From assembly GCA_019749935.1 (NCBI GenBank), contig JAIEPD010000031.1:53103-117102 (forward strand): DNA of 64,000 nt, read 5' to 3'. The DNA is from Alphaproteobacteria bacterium. Lineage in GTDB: Bacteria; Pseudomonadota; Alphaproteobacteria; Paracaedibacterales; CAIULA01. The notes under the pieces are model-generated. The model was not told the DNA's origin and did not search any database. It was given only the letters and a program-made list of their open reading frames with translations. The position numbers and the translations under genes are program-made. Each line of letters opens with the position of its first letter. The first letter of the stretch is position 1. Shown here one piece after another: positions 46,620 through 55,995 of the stretch.

Positions 46620-47957
46620 TTAAGGATGTTGTTCCTTTGAGAGATCTAAAAGAACAACGGCCTTTAACATGAATGCTGGAATAAACTCACCAAAGCCAAG
46701 AACTTTTTCATCATTGTGATGTATTGAGGGAGAAGAGTATTTTCTCTTTGAAGGAAGAGGGTGATCTTCATTCTTTTCTATCTCCTTCTTAGGGAATGCT
46801 CTTGGTTTTTCAGCTGCTTTTTTAACTTCTTTTTCTTCTCTTGGAAGTTCAAAAATAGAGATTGATTGCCCTATAAATGTCTCAACTGCGCTCCAAAGTT
46901 TTTTATCTAATTTAGTGACGAGGGTGAAGGCTTTACCTTCTTTGCCGGCTCTACCTGTGCGTCCAATCCTGTGAACGTAATCTTCTGCATTGATCGGAAC
47001 GTCAAAGTTAATGACCAAGCCTAGCTTATCAACATCAAGGCCTCTTGCAGCAACGTCACTCGCAACTAAAATTTGAATATCTTTCTCTTTAAATTCTTTT
47101 AAGGTTTGATTGCGAACCTCTTGCGCTAAGTCTCCATGCAAGCCGGCAGCTTTGAATCCGTGGCGTTTTAAAGATGAAACCAAAATAGAAATATCCCGTT
47201 TGCGGTTGCAAAAAAGAATGCTCGGCAGATCTTTGCCAAATTTTTCTAACAAAAACCGGGTGGCTTCGCGTTTTTGCTTTGGATCAATCGCAATGTAGTG
47301 CTGCTCAATTGTTGCGGCTGTTTTGTCTTTAGGTGTGATTGTGATTTCTTTTGGCTGGAAAAGATATGTATCCGCGAGTTTTCTGATCTCATCCGAAAGA
47401 GTTGCACTAAATAAAAGCGTTTGTCTTCTTTTGGGGAGCATCGCCATAAGACGATTCACATCCGGAATGAATCCCATATCAAGCATGCGATCAGCTTCAT
47501 CAATAACGATATATTTTGTTTCGAGTAGCATGATCTTGCCGCGTTCAAGAAAATCTAACAAACGACCTGGCGTTGCGATTAAAACATCAACGCCTCGTTG
47601 CAATGTTTTGTCTTGTTCAGTTAAAGATTCGCCGCCTACTAAAAGCGCTGCTTTAAGATTAGCGCCACTGGTGTATGCTTTAAAATTCTCAATAACCTGC
47701 ATCGCAAGTTCACGAGTTGGTTCTAGAATGATCGCTCGTGGCAGTCTGGCTTTAGCGCGTGATGTATTTAGAATTTCAATAAGAGGTAATAAAAAACCGG
47801 CTGTTTTTCCTGTGCCTGTTTGTGCGCAGGCAAGTACATCCTGACCTCTTAAGGCTGGAGGAATTGCTTGTTCTTGAACAGGGGTGGGTGAGTGATAACC
47901 AAGTGATGTGATCGTATCACATAAGATGGAAGAAAGGCCTAATTCAGAAAATCCCAT
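46620..47957 (-). CDS. DEAD-box RNA helicase (RhlE-like)
   Basis: 445 residues from the ATG at MGFSELGLSS (an ATG 66 bases earlier would add an unlikely tail). All motifs are present: Q motif YHSPTPVQEQAI, P-loop AQTGTGKTAG, PTRELAMQV, DEAD in VIDEADRMLDMG, SAT, ASDVAARGLD and HRIGRTGRAG. The C-terminal 80 residues are Lys/Glu-rich, a probable RNA-binding tail. Role in ribosome assembly or RNA decay is inferred. Confidence 0.92.
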   Translation of the reverse strand: MGFSELGLSSILCDTITSLGYHSPTPVQEQAIPPALRGQDVLACAQTGTGKTAGFLLPLIEILNTSRAKARLPRAIILEPTRELAMQVIENFKAYTSGANLKAALLVGGESLTEQDKTLQRGVDVLIATPGRLLDFLERGKIMLLETKYIVIDEADRMLDMGFIPDVNRLMAMLPKRRQTLLFSATLSDEIRKLADTYLFQPKEITITPKDKTAATIEQHYIAIDPKQKREATRFLLEKFGKDLPSILFCNRKRDISILVSSLKRHGFKAAGLHGDLAQEVRNQTLKEFKEKDIQILVASDVAARGLDVDKLGLVINFDVPINAEDYVHRIGRTGRAGKEGKAFTLVTKLDKKLWSAVETFIGQSISIFELPREEKEVKKAAEKPRAFPKKEIEKNEDHPLPSKRKYSSPSIHHNDEKVLGFGEFIPAFMLKAVVLLDLSKEQHP

Positions 47958-48289
47958 GGAACTCTTGTTAACTATAAATAAATACGTAATACAAATAGGG
48001 TTAGTATAGAGGATTGTCAACAATTTATCTAAAGAAATTTTTATATTAATATATTTTTCCTTGATTTTTGTTATTTCTTCAGAAAAAGGGGGAGTGTTTT
48101 TTTAGTTTTAAAACTTTTCAGTTTTCTGACTAAGATAGAAGTAGATTTTAAAACAAGTTGTATTCCATAAAAGGCGATTTGAAAGGAAAGGTTTATAACT
48201 AGATGTTAAGAATGTTTTTTAAAATTAATAATTTATTAAACAAAAAAGGTTACATAATTAATAAACATACATTGAGAGAGGAAAGTCAT

Positions 48290-49684
48290 ATGAAAGATAT
48301 TTTAGAAGGTTTATTAAAGGCAGTTAGCCAAGAGAGTTTATTAGATTATCCCTACGAGGTTAGTACTGGGCCAACTGTAACAAATACAAAATTTCGCGGA
48401 GATGAAGCGAGTGTTGGGGTTTCTTTAGCTTGTGGTTTGATGACTTCACGTTTTTGGGAGCTAATTACAGGACAAAGGCAATCAATTCATGTTGATCAAA
48501 CTCTGGCTGCTCTTACATTAATTAGTTTTATATTACAAACGCAAAATGGTTACCCTATCTGTTATCCAGATACGCATCGTACCTGGCCAAATTATCCAAT
48601 CATGGATGCATACAAAACTAAAGATGACCGTTTTATTTACATTGATGGTGTTTATCCGCATTTGCGAGATGGCTTGTTAGACATTTTAAAGTGTCATAAC
48701 GAAGCAGATGCCTTAGCAAATGCTATTAGAAATTGGAATTCAAATGATTTAGAGGCGGAAATTAATAGCAAAGAGCTATGTGGTGCCATTATCCGTACTC
48801 CTGAGGAATGGCTTGCTCATCCACAAGGTAAGCTTTTGGCTGCTATGCCTCCTGTAAAAGTAACAAAGGTTTCCCACAGTGATCCTGTTGTTCCGACGAA
48901 AGGCTCACATCCACTTTCTGGGGTGCGTGTCATTGATATCACGCACGTTCTTGCTGGCCCTATGTCAACAAGAGCGCTTGCAGGTCAGGGGGCTGAGGTT
49001 CTTCATATTTCTGGACCAAATGTATTTGAATTGTTTCCATTCTTCATCGATACAGGCCATGGAAAAAGAAACGCATTCCTTGATTTAAATAAACAAAACG
49101 ACAAAGAAACCTTAAAGAAATTAGTAGAAAGAGCGGATGTTTTTGTTCAAGGGTATATGCCTGGAAAATTTGAAAAGTTTGGTTTTTCACCTCAAGATGT
49201 CTTCCGTATGAAAGAAGGAATCATTTATACGACTATCAGTTGCTATGGTACTGATGGGCCAATGGGTAAATGGGGAGGATTTGAACAATTAGGGCAAGCA
49301 GCAAGTGGTTTGTTGGCAGCACATTCTGAGGGACTTGAAAAGCCTCAGCTCGTTCCAGCAGCAATTTGCGATTATCTGACAGGTTATTTAGGAACGCTTG
49401 GTATGCTTTCAGCCCTTTATCGTCGTGCAACTGAAGGAGGAAGTTATCATGTTGAGGTTTCTCTCACAAGAACAGCAATGTGGTTGTTATCTTTGGGGCT
49501 AAGGAACGATGCTCATCTTCCAGGAAGATACCCTGAGAATATGGACAAATATTTGGTTAACAGTGAAACATGTTTCGGTACTATCAAGCATGTTAGGCCA
49601 ATCGTTGAGTACTCAGCAACTCCTACACACTATAAATATCCGGTCTCGGCTTTAGGTTCTTCCAAGCCGCAATGGATAGATTAA
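48290..49684 (+). CDS. CaiB/BaiF (class III) CoA-transferase
   Basis: 464 residues from the ATG after an agaggaaag site (the upstream start at 48203 has none). The CoA-transferase III core is clear: LSGVRVIDITHVLAGP (about 245), GHGKRNAFLDLNK, ADVFVQGYMPGKFEKFG and a C-terminal PQLVPAAICDYLTGYLG region. The first 220 residues look like a second, degenerate half of the same fold (GVSLACGLMTSRFWELI and PNYPIMDAYKTKDDRFIYID), as in fused two-domain members. CoA donor and acceptor unknown. Confidence 0.82.
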   Translation: MKDILEGLLKAVSQESLLDYPYEVSTGPTVTNTKFRGDEASVGVSLACGLMTSRFWELITGQRQSIHVDQTLAALTLISFILQTQNGYPICYPDTHRTWPNYPIMDAYKTKDDRFIYIDGVYPHLRDGLLDILKCHNEADALANAIRNWNSNDLEAEINSKELCGAIIRTPEEWLAHPQGKLLAAMPPVKVTKVSHSDPVVPTKGSHPLSGVRVIDITHVLAGPMSTRALAGQGAEVLHISGPNVFELFPFFIDTGHGKRNAFLDLNKQNDKETLKKLVERADVFVQGYMPGKFEKFGFSPQDVFRMKEGIIYTTISCYGTDGPMGKWGGFEQLGQAASGLLAAHSEGLEKPQLVPAAICDYLTGYLGTLGMLSALYRRATEGGSYHVEVSLTRTAMWLLSLGLRNDAHLPGRYPENMDKYLVNSETCFGTIKHVRPIVEYSATPTHYKYPVSALGSSKPQWID

Positions 49685-49717
49685 AGTAGCAAGTTATTAA
49701 AATATATCGATAAATTA

Positions 49718-49750
49718 GGTTATCCTCAGTTTTCTGGGGATAACTTTTTT
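49718..49750 (+). terminator. Rho-independent terminator
   Basis: Stem GTTATCC/GGATAAC (49719-49725 with 49738-49744) with further inner pairs, followed by six T residues. It ends the CoA-transferase unit. Confidence 0.85.
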
Positions 49751-49797
49751 GTTTTACTCTTTTAAAAGAGCTAAGGAATACCGTATAATCAAAAAGC

Positions 49798-50535
49798 ATG
49801 ACAACAGATGTTATTGATTTACGTGACTTTTATACATCTTCTTTGGGACGTATGGTAAAAAATGACCTAGAGAAGCTGATAGAAAAGCTTTGGGTCGCCA
49901 CTAACGGGGAAGTCATTGTTGGTCTCGGTTATGCAGCTCCTTTCCTTGATTTATTTGATACCGAAAAAAACACAGTGCTCGCTTTTATGCCTGCTCAGCA
50001 AGGTGTTTTGGGGTGGCCATCTCAAAGACCCATCAGATCTTCTTTGGTAGAGGAAGATATGTTACCGCTTAAAGATAAGTCGGTTGATAAATTGCTATTT
50101 GTCCACGCCCTTGAGAATTGTCATAATACACAATATCTATTGCGTGAAGCTTGGCGGGTTTTAGCACCTAATGGAAGGATGCTTTTAATAACACCAAATC
50201 GCCGAGGATTATGGGCGAGATCGGATCATACACCGTTTGGGCATGGACAGCCTTACACGATGACCCAGTTATCTAATCTCTTAAAAGTATCTTTATTTAC
50301 GCCAGTCTCATTTTTAAGAGGACTATACGCTCTACCCACATCTTCAAGATTTGTACAGGCCGTTATTAGTCCGCTTGCAGAAAAAGCGGGTCAAGCTTGT
50401 TTACAAAAGTTCAGTGGCATTGTGTGTATAGAGGCTGTTAAACAGGTGTATGCTGGGATGACAATCCCTTCAATTCGCAAACGTATACCTTTGTCTTTAA
50501 TTTCAAGCCCTTCAAGAAGGCCTATGGGCGCTTGA
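49798..50535 (+). CDS. SAM-dependent methyltransferase (class I)
   Basis: 245 residues of the Methyltransf_11 type. The SAM loop appears as EVIVGLGYAAPFLDLF, the acidic strand as VLAFMP, then SSLVEEDMLPLKDKSVDKLL with the catalytic-site LFVHALENCHN, and EAWRVLAPNGRMLLITPNR. This group sits next to gloB in many alphaproteobacteria, but not here. Substrate unknown. Repeat C follows its 3' end. Confidence 0.82.
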   Translation: MTTDVIDLRDFYTSSLGRMVKNDLEKLIEKLWVATNGEVIVGLGYAAPFLDLFDTEKNTVLAFMPAQQGVLGWPSQRPIRSSLVEEDMLPLKDKSVDKLLFVHALENCHNTQYLLREAWRVLAPNGRMLLITPNRRGLWARSDHTPFGHGQPYTMTQLSNLLKVSLFTPVSFLRGLYALPTSSRFVQAVISPLAEKAGQACLQKFSGIVCIEAVKQVYAGMTIPSIRKRIPLSLISSPSRRPMGA

Positions 50536-50552
50536 AGGCTGCTCGTTATTTA

Positions 50553-51108
50553 ATCTTACCATCCCACAAGAGCACTCAAAAAAACTTATCATTTTTAACC
50601 CTATATTAATAATATATATCTATATTTTAGTATGGAGGTAAGATAGGCCCGGATTGCGCCGGGTCCGAAACTGGCTGTTAAAGCCGCCTTTGTCCAAATA
50701 TTGACAAAGGGTTATCGTGTTTAGCTTTAGATACGCGCGTATCTGAAGAAACCCAAAATGTTTCAAAGAGCCGGGTAGGCGTTTGAAGGTCAAGGAGCAC
50801 AGTGTATATGAAACACATGAGCACCGAAGACCCTGAAAAACAACGAACCCGGAATTTGAAACAGGAAGGGTATAAACTGCTTTTTTATGGGATGGAACCC
50901 ATATCTAAGATTGGAACTTTGTAAGCCTGTTAAAGGTGATAAAAAGGGAAGAGATAGAGTTTTGTGAGGCGGCGGTTGGGATGGGCGGCCGTTTTGGGGC
51001 TTCGAGGTGGGCCCCACAAGGCCTGAACTGCGCCCACGGCGTCCCCCTGAGCCAATAACTACATCTTCCTCACTCACCAATAGGACATCATTTAAGAACC
51101 CTTCTCGG
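50553..51108 (+). repeat. Structured RNA-like repeat, copy C (carries a nested palindromic element)
   Basis: Body from ggagg (50634). First stem GGCCCGG/CCGGGTC (50646-50652 with 50659-50665) has a G-U in place of A-U in copy A. AGATAC/GTATCT is fully paired. The stem at 50925-50937 has a terminal G-U and one G-A mismatch, the only clear exception to pairing among the copies. The nested element is at 50748-50874. Unlike the other copies it lies between two convergent genes, and its right end runs over the last codons of the glycosyltransferase gene at 51092. Confidence 0.8.
50748..50874 (+). repeat. Palindromic MITE/RPE-like element, copy 4
   Basis: About 125 bp, AAACCCAAAATG at the left and GAAGGGTATA at the right, nested in repeat C at the same point as copy 1 in repeat A. 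The ATGAGCACC frame is open (STEDPEKQRTRNLKQEG) and runs on into the repeat body to a TAA after SKIGTL, giving a possible 35-residue peptide that has no other support. Confidence 0.8.
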
Positions 51109-52255
51109 GTGATACGTTGTTTAATAGTTCTTTTATTCTTTTAACCATGTTTTTAGTTGCGTCTTTTGGAATTCCAATATCTTTTGTTGGGGCTTGATTT
51201 CGGTTTGCTGTGGACAAGATACGTTTGATTGCCTCAATAAGCTCTAAGGTATCATCAATCTCAAGGGCTAACCCTTTCTTGATTGCAAAGTTATTAAGCT
51301 CACCTTTTTTAACAACATAGATAACAGGCACACCAGCATAAAGAGCTTGAATTCCTACGCTTGACTTATGGCAGCAGAGTATATCGGTAACAGTGGCAAT
51401 TTCTGCTGTAGAAGGGCCATTCTTATCGATCACGATTATATTGTCCGCTTTTTCTGCTTCAATTACAGACTTTTCCAAAGAGCCATCTGTTTTGGGATGA
51501 TAAGTGACAAGCACTTTAATATTATTATCCTTAAATGCTCTCATCGCCTTTACAAAAAGCTGAAAATACTCCTTATAAGTATCATCATAACCCCCTACAA
51601 AAAGAATGACTTGACCCAAGGGTTGCAATCCTAGTCTTTGTTTTAGATTTGCCTTGTCTGTTTTTGAAAAAATTTCATCCCAATCCTCTAAGAACGGCTG
51701 CCCTAAGACGTTTAGTTTGATCTGCCTCGTTTTCTCTAAGGTTTGAAATCCAGGAAGCGTCGTCTGAGAGGGGAGAAAATACTCATCAATTTGTTTAACA
51801 TGTTTCAAAAAAGCTTGTACGTATTCTTTATCGACGACTGAATCAAAGTTGTCATAGATTGCGATGGCATAAGCCTTTTCATCTTTTAGAGCATTTAAAA
51901 CTTGAGCTTGAATAGCGGATGCCATGCCAGCGATGACGATTTTTGATTTGACCTTGTTTTTTATAAAGGTGAGGTTTTCAGCATTTAATGTTTTTTCTCT
52001 ATCCCATTTAGTATCTGGAAAATCAGTTGTAACAAGATGAGGATCTTTATCAAAAACCTCTTGGGCTTTGCCAAAAGGAAGGATTTTATAGGTAATGCCT
52101 TGTTTTTCACATTCGTACATTACTTTTTTCATGGGATTTGAATCACCCACGTCATATGGGCAAAATAAAACATCAACTTGATGTGGGGCAGTGAAATGGG
52201 TTTTTACAAATAAGAAGGTACCTAAAATAGCTAATATTCCTAAAAACTTAATCAT
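51092..52255 (-). CDS. Membrane-anchored GT-B-fold glycosyltransferase-like protein
   Basis: About 387 residues. The start at MIKFLGILAILGTFLFV gives one N-terminal membrane helix; an earlier TTG would overlap the permease gene. The soluble part has a two-domain GT-B pattern: VDVLFCPYDVGDSNPMKKV in the first, then LGQVILFVGGYDDTYKEYF, KVLVTYHPKTDGS, and the donor-site loop DILCCHKSSVGIQALYAGVP. The closest fold groups are UDP-GlcNAc 2-epimerase-like and CDP-glycerol transferase-like proteins. Sugar and acceptor unknown. The last residues (SPEKGS) and stop lie in the end of repeat C. Confidence 0.65.
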   Translation of the reverse strand: MIKFLGILAILGTFLFVKTHFTAPHQVDVLFCPYDVGDSNPMKKVMYECEKQGITYKILPFGKAQEVFDKDPHLVTTDFPDTKWDREKTLNAENLTFIKNKVKSKIVIAGMASAIQAQVLNALKDEKAYAIAIYDNFDSVVDKEYVQAFLKHVKQIDEYFLPSQTTLPGFQTLEKTRQIKLNVLGQPFLEDWDEIFSKTDKANLKQRLGLQPLGQVILFVGGYDDTYKEYFQLFVKAMRAFKDNNIKVLVTYHPKTDGSLEKSVIEAEKADNIIVIDKNGPSTAEIATVTDILCCHKSSVGIQALYAGVPVIYVVKKGELNNFAIKKGLALEIDDTLELIEAIKRILSTANRNQAPTKDIGIPKDATKNMVKRIKELLNNVSPEKGS

Positions 52256-52266
52256 CAAATCACTAT

Positions 52267-53514
52267 TCAAAACCAATTCATCACTTCAATTGCAATAATG
52301 CCGACACCCATTAAAAATGCAATAACAAGTATGATAATATTGGTCGTGATTTTGTAACCGGTCCAAGGTAGATAACGTAGCCTTATCGAAATCGCAATTG
52401 GGATCAAAACAGCCAAAACGCTTAAAGCAATGGCTGCATAACCAAGCGCTAGAATAAAACCATCAGGGTAAAATAATGCAAAAAACAAAGGGGGCAAAAA
52501 TGTAATCAGTGAGGTTTGGAATCTTTGTTTTGGGGTATTATTATGGCGAAACGTTTCTGCAGTATAATCAAATAGACCAATAGCTACCCCTAGAAAAGAA
52601 GTTGCGATGGCTAAAAAAGCAAAAATATTTGTAAGCCAATCTAAAGTGTCTTTTTGAGTGATTGCATTTAAATGTTGAATAAAGACTGCAGCATTATTTT
52701 CTTGTCCAAAAGATTGGACAGTAGATAAAGGAAGAATGCCCAAAGTAACAGTTTGCCATAATAGATAAACCACCAGCGGTATTAAGCTGCCGATAATAAT
52801 CACAGATCGTAAGGCCTTTGGGTCAGGTCCAATATAATTGACAAGGCTTGGAATGCTGCCGTGAAATCCAAAAGAGGTAAAAAAAATAGGGGCAGCAAGC
52901 CACATAGAGGATAAATTTCCCTGATTTGTCGATAGATTTGCAGTTTTAACAAACGGAATGAGCAAGGCAACCATTGCTATAAAGGCAATTATTTTAAAAA
53001 GAAAAATAAAACGATTCGCATAATCAACAGATTGAGTGCAGGAATTCACAAAAAACCCAAGGCCTATTGTAAAAGGTAGGGCCAGGAGAAAAAAAGGAAT
53101 GGATGTACCTGTATAGCTTTCTATGCCGGTTTTTAAAAAGGAACTTCCTCCTGTGATATAAGCGGCCAAGAGAGCGTAAAACAAGAGAAGTAAGCTTGCT
53201 GATGCAATCCACTTTCCATATTTTCCAAATACTTTTTCTGATAAGGTTGCAATGCTTGCACCTTCACCGAAATAAAGGTTGATTTCGAGAGTGACAAGAG
53301 CTGTGAAACACATAAAGATCCACATTCCAATTAAAAGGAGTGTGCTATTTAAAAAACCTGCTGTTGCTGATGTCATAGGCAGGGCTAACATTCCAGCACC
53401 AATTGTTGTGCCAGCGACAATTAATGTGGCTCCAAGAAAACGGTTAAAAGAAGATGATTTTATTTCAACTTCAGATAGAGTTGTTTCTATAATTTTAGCT
53501 CCTTTGCGACTCAC
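52267..53514 (-). CDS. Aromatic amino acid permease (TyrP/Mtr type)
   Basis: 415 residues with about eleven membrane helices, of the hydroxy/aromatic amino acid permease family. FLGATLIVAGTTIGAGMLAL is the diagnostic first helix with its GxGxG-like turn; FTSFGFHGSIPSLVNYIGPD is the second signature. It imports tyrosine or tryptophan by proton symport, which fits a host-dependent lifestyle. It leads the unit with the glycosyltransferase. Confidence 0.9.
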   Translation of the reverse strand: MSRKGAKIIETTLSEVEIKSSSFNRFLGATLIVAGTTIGAGMLALPMTSATAGFLNSTLLLIGMWIFMCFTALVTLEINLYFGEGASIATLSEKVFGKYGKWIASASLLLLFYALLAAYITGGSSFLKTGIESYTGTSIPFFLLALPFTIGLGFFVNSCTQSVDYANRFIFLFKIIAFIAMVALLIPFVKTANLSTNQGNLSSMWLAAPIFFTSFGFHGSIPSLVNYIGPDPKALRSVIIIGSLIPLVVYLLWQTVTLGILPLSTVQSFGQENNAAVFIQHLNAITQKDTLDWLTNIFAFLAIATSFLGVAIGLFDYTAETFRHNNTPKQRFQTSLITFLPPLFFALFYPDGFILALGYAAIALSVLAVLIPIAISIRLRYLPWTGYKITTNIIILVIAFLMGVGIIAIEVMNWF

Positions 53515-53558
53515 AAGAAAATGATCCTAAATTTTTACTTTAGCAGTACATAAGCTTC

Positions 53559-53647
53559 CTGGATGGCCACACCCCTTGCTTTCCTTGGTGGGCTCGCCAT
53601 GACGCGCCTCGTGATTGCGAGAAGCGTTTAGCGACGTGGCAATCTAG
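53559..53647. repeat. REP-like palindromic intergenic repeat
   Basis: About 89 bp bounded by CTGGATGGCCAC and GTGGCAATCTAG, which pair at 10 of 12 positions. An inner dyad GATTGC...GCAATC (53613-53644) contains gcgtttagcgac. The GC content is well above the flanks. It resembles the gattgc/gcaatc REP-type repeats common in proteobacterial intergenic DNA. It lies between divergent permease and dsbD-like genes. Confidence 0.55.
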
Positions 53648-53745
53648 TTTCATTAGCAAAAACTTGCACACTGAGTTTTACTTTAATTTTTACATTTATA
53701 ATGTAAAATGAAATAGGTTTTGTTTCTAGATAAAAATGATTTCAC

Positions 53746-55509
53746 ATGACAAAAGCACGCAATTGGGCTCTATTTTTTGGGATTGTTTTCTTTTCTCAAT
53801 CCTTGATTGCTTCGACTCCATTTCTGTCTCATGTGGAGATTAAGCTAGCAAGTTCAGTAAAAACTCCTTCAGCGAAAGAACCATTCTGGCTTGCTGTTCA
53901 GCTTAAAATGGACCCAGGTTGGCATATTAATAGCTCTGAGGCATGTGAGGGGGGTAATCCTTTAACTTTGGAGTGGTCTTTGCCAAAAGATCTGAAGATT
54001 TTAGAGACTGTATGGCCGGAACCTAAAATGGTTCAGCATGGCTCAATTGTAAGCCGTATTTATGAAAAAGAAATCTGGGTCTTAGTTAAGCTAAAAGCAG
54101 ATGTTGCTTTGCATCAAGCTAAAGTAGAGTTAGATGTACACTACGTTGCTTGTGGCGATAGCTGCATGCCTGGCAATTCTCATCTTGAGCTTGATTTTCC
54201 GGTTGAGACAAAACTTATATCAGAGCCAGATCTTTATTATTGGTTGCAAGAAGATCGTCTTCACCAAGATGTGAATATGGATTTCTCGTGGGTATTAGCA
54301 ATCATTTTTGCGTTTATTAGCGGAATTTTATTGAACTTGATGCCTTGTGTTTTGCCGGTCCTTTCCCTGAAATTATTAAGTTTGCTGCACTATAAAGGAT
54401 TAATGAGGCATCAACTTATCAAGCATGCCACATTTTTTACAAGTGGAATTCTGTCAAGTTTTTGGCTGGTTTCTGGAATTTTAGCCATTCTAAAAAGCCA
54501 GGGTCAGCAATTGGGATGGGGGTTTCAGTTGCAATCTCCAACCTTTGTTGCTTTTTTAAGTGTTATCTTTCTTTTGTTAGCCATGAATATGTGGGGTGTT
54601 TTTGAAATCGGGACAAGTTTTGTTGGTTTAGAAGATAAAAAATTGAGCTCTCGTGATGGTCTTTCATATTTCTCCTCTTTTTTAAGTGGCGTTTTGGCTT
54701 GTGTTGTTGCATCCCCTTGTTCTGCCCCTTTTATGGGGACAGCTCTTGGGGTCGCTGCTATTCAGCCATTCTATATCTCATTTTTGATTTTTAGCAGCTT
54801 AGCGATTGGTTTAGCTTTTCCCTTTATTATGGTTTGTGCATTTCCAAAAACCATTAAATGGCTACCAAAACCAGGCAGATGGATGGAAACGTTAAAACAG
54901 GTCTTAGGATTTGCCTTGATGGCAACTGTTTGCTGGTTGGTCTGGATTTTTGGACATCAAAAAGGCAACGATCAGGTTGGAAATCTTTTGGGTATCTTAT
55001 TAATAAATGCAGTTGGGTTTTGGGTTTATGGAAGGTGGTCAACGATCAATTATTCTGATCTCATTAGAAAATTAGCAGTTTTATGTATGGCCCTAAGTTT
55101 GGGAGTCTCTTCATTCCTAATCGTTAGCGTGACCTCTAGTCCACTCCTAAAATCTTCGTCTGTTCAATGGGAGGCTTATTCCCCCGAAAGGTTACAAGTT
55201 CTAAGAGAGCAAGGTCGAATTGTCTTTGTTGATTTTACTGCAGCGTGGTGTTTGACTTGCCAAATGAATAAAAAAATTGCCTTAGAATCAGAGACCTTTC
55301 TTAAAAAAGTAGAACAGCTTGGTATTGTTGTTATGCGTGCAAATTGGACAAATCAGGATTCAAAGATTACAGCAGCACTGGCAGATTATGGCCGCAATAG
55401 TGTTCCTTTATATGTTTTGCATCAAGGAGGTGAAAAAACTCCCCCCAGGATTTTACCTCAAATTTTAACACCAAATATTTTGCTTGATGAGTTAAGTAAG
55501 ATTAAATAA
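53746..55509 (+). CDS. DsbD/ScsB-like thiol:disulfide interchange protein
   Basis: Carries electrons from cytoplasmic thioredoxin across the inner membrane to reduce periplasmic disulfides. 587 residues: signal peptide (VFFSQSLIAS), a periplasmic DsbC/ScsB-type domain with a Cys pair (HYVACGDSCMPG), eight membrane helices with the reactive cysteines in LLNLMPCVLPVLSLK and ACVVASPCSAPFMG, and a C-terminal thioredoxin domain with CLTC in FTAAWCLTCQMN. The layout matches ScsB-type more than classic DsbD. Confidence 0.9.
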   Translation: MTKARNWALFFGIVFFSQSLIASTPFLSHVEIKLASSVKTPSAKEPFWLAVQLKMDPGWHINSSEACEGGNPLTLEWSLPKDLKILETVWPEPKMVQHGSIVSRIYEKEIWVLVKLKADVALHQAKVELDVHYVACGDSCMPGNSHLELDFPVETKLISEPDLYYWLQEDRLHQDVNMDFSWVLAIIFAFISGILLNLMPCVLPVLSLKLLSLLHYKGLMRHQLIKHATFFTSGILSSFWLVSGILAILKSQGQQLGWGFQLQSPTFVAFLSVIFLLLAMNMWGVFEIGTSFVGLEDKKLSSRDGLSYFSSFLSGVLACVVASPCSAPFMGTALGVAAIQPFYISFLIFSSLAIGLAFPFIMVCAFPKTIKWLPKPGRWMETLKQVLGFALMATVCWLVWIFGHQKGNDQVGNLLGILLINAVGFWVYGRWSTINYSDLIRKLAVLCMALSLGVSSFLIVSVTSSPLLKSSSVQWEAYSPERLQVLREQGRIVFVDFTAAWCLTCQMNKKIALESETFLKKVEQLGIVVMRANWTNQDSKITAALADYGRNSVPLYVLHQGGEKTPPRILPQILTPNILLDELSKIK

Positions 55510-55527
55510 GGTGAGTTTAATTTTTAA

Positions 55528-55995
55528 TCAAAGTTTATCTTTTGATCTTATATCGCCATCAACAACACGCTTTTGGTTGTAAGAATAACTTTGATTAAGA
55601 CCAAGGATAATCTCTTTTTGATTTTCTCCTTCAAGAGTAAAAGTAATAGAATCTGGTCTGACTTCTTTTAAGAAAATTCCAGGAAAAGCAGTTTTGTTAT
55701 TTATGACTTGATTATTGAGCCATAAAGCCCATTTTTCTGATGTGAAGTGAATAATTGCCGAAAGAAAAAGAATAGTATCATGATCTTCGGCTGCTGATAT
55801 TTCTTGATATAAATTTGGGGCTTCTGTTTTTTTGAACCCTAGAGCTTCTTTTAAAGCAAGTTGTTCTGCTTCATTTAACATAATTGAAAAAGGGGTAGAT
55901 TCCTCAGCTATAAGCTGGGAGGTCAAAAAGATCATAAAAACAAGAGCAATTATTTTGCTTCTGTTTTGTTCTGATTTGTACCTAAATGGATCCAT
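55528..55995 (-). CDS. PilP/GspC-like periplasmic protein
   Basis: 155 residues. A hydrophobic segment (IIALVFMIFLTSQLIA) near the start is followed by a helical region and a small C-terminal beta domain (PGIFLKEVRPDSITFTLEG, then QKEIILGLNQSYS), the kind of HR-type domain seen in PilP and GspC. It overlaps the previous gene by 46 bases, so it is the fourth gene of the minus-strand assembly module. Call rests on context and weak sequence likeness. Confidence 0.55.
   Translation of the reverse strand: MDPFRYKSEQNRSKIIALVFMIFLTSQLIAEESTPFSIMLNEAEQLALKEALGFKKTEAPNLYQEISAAEDHDTILFLSAIIHFTSEKWALWLNNQVINNKTAFPGIFLKEVRPDSITFTLEGENQKEIILGLNQSYSYNQKRVVDGDIRSKDKL

Noticed and set aside
50790..51080. 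96-codon minus-strand frame in repeat C
   Set aside because: Not kept in the other copies; it crosses the nested element and has no ribosome site.
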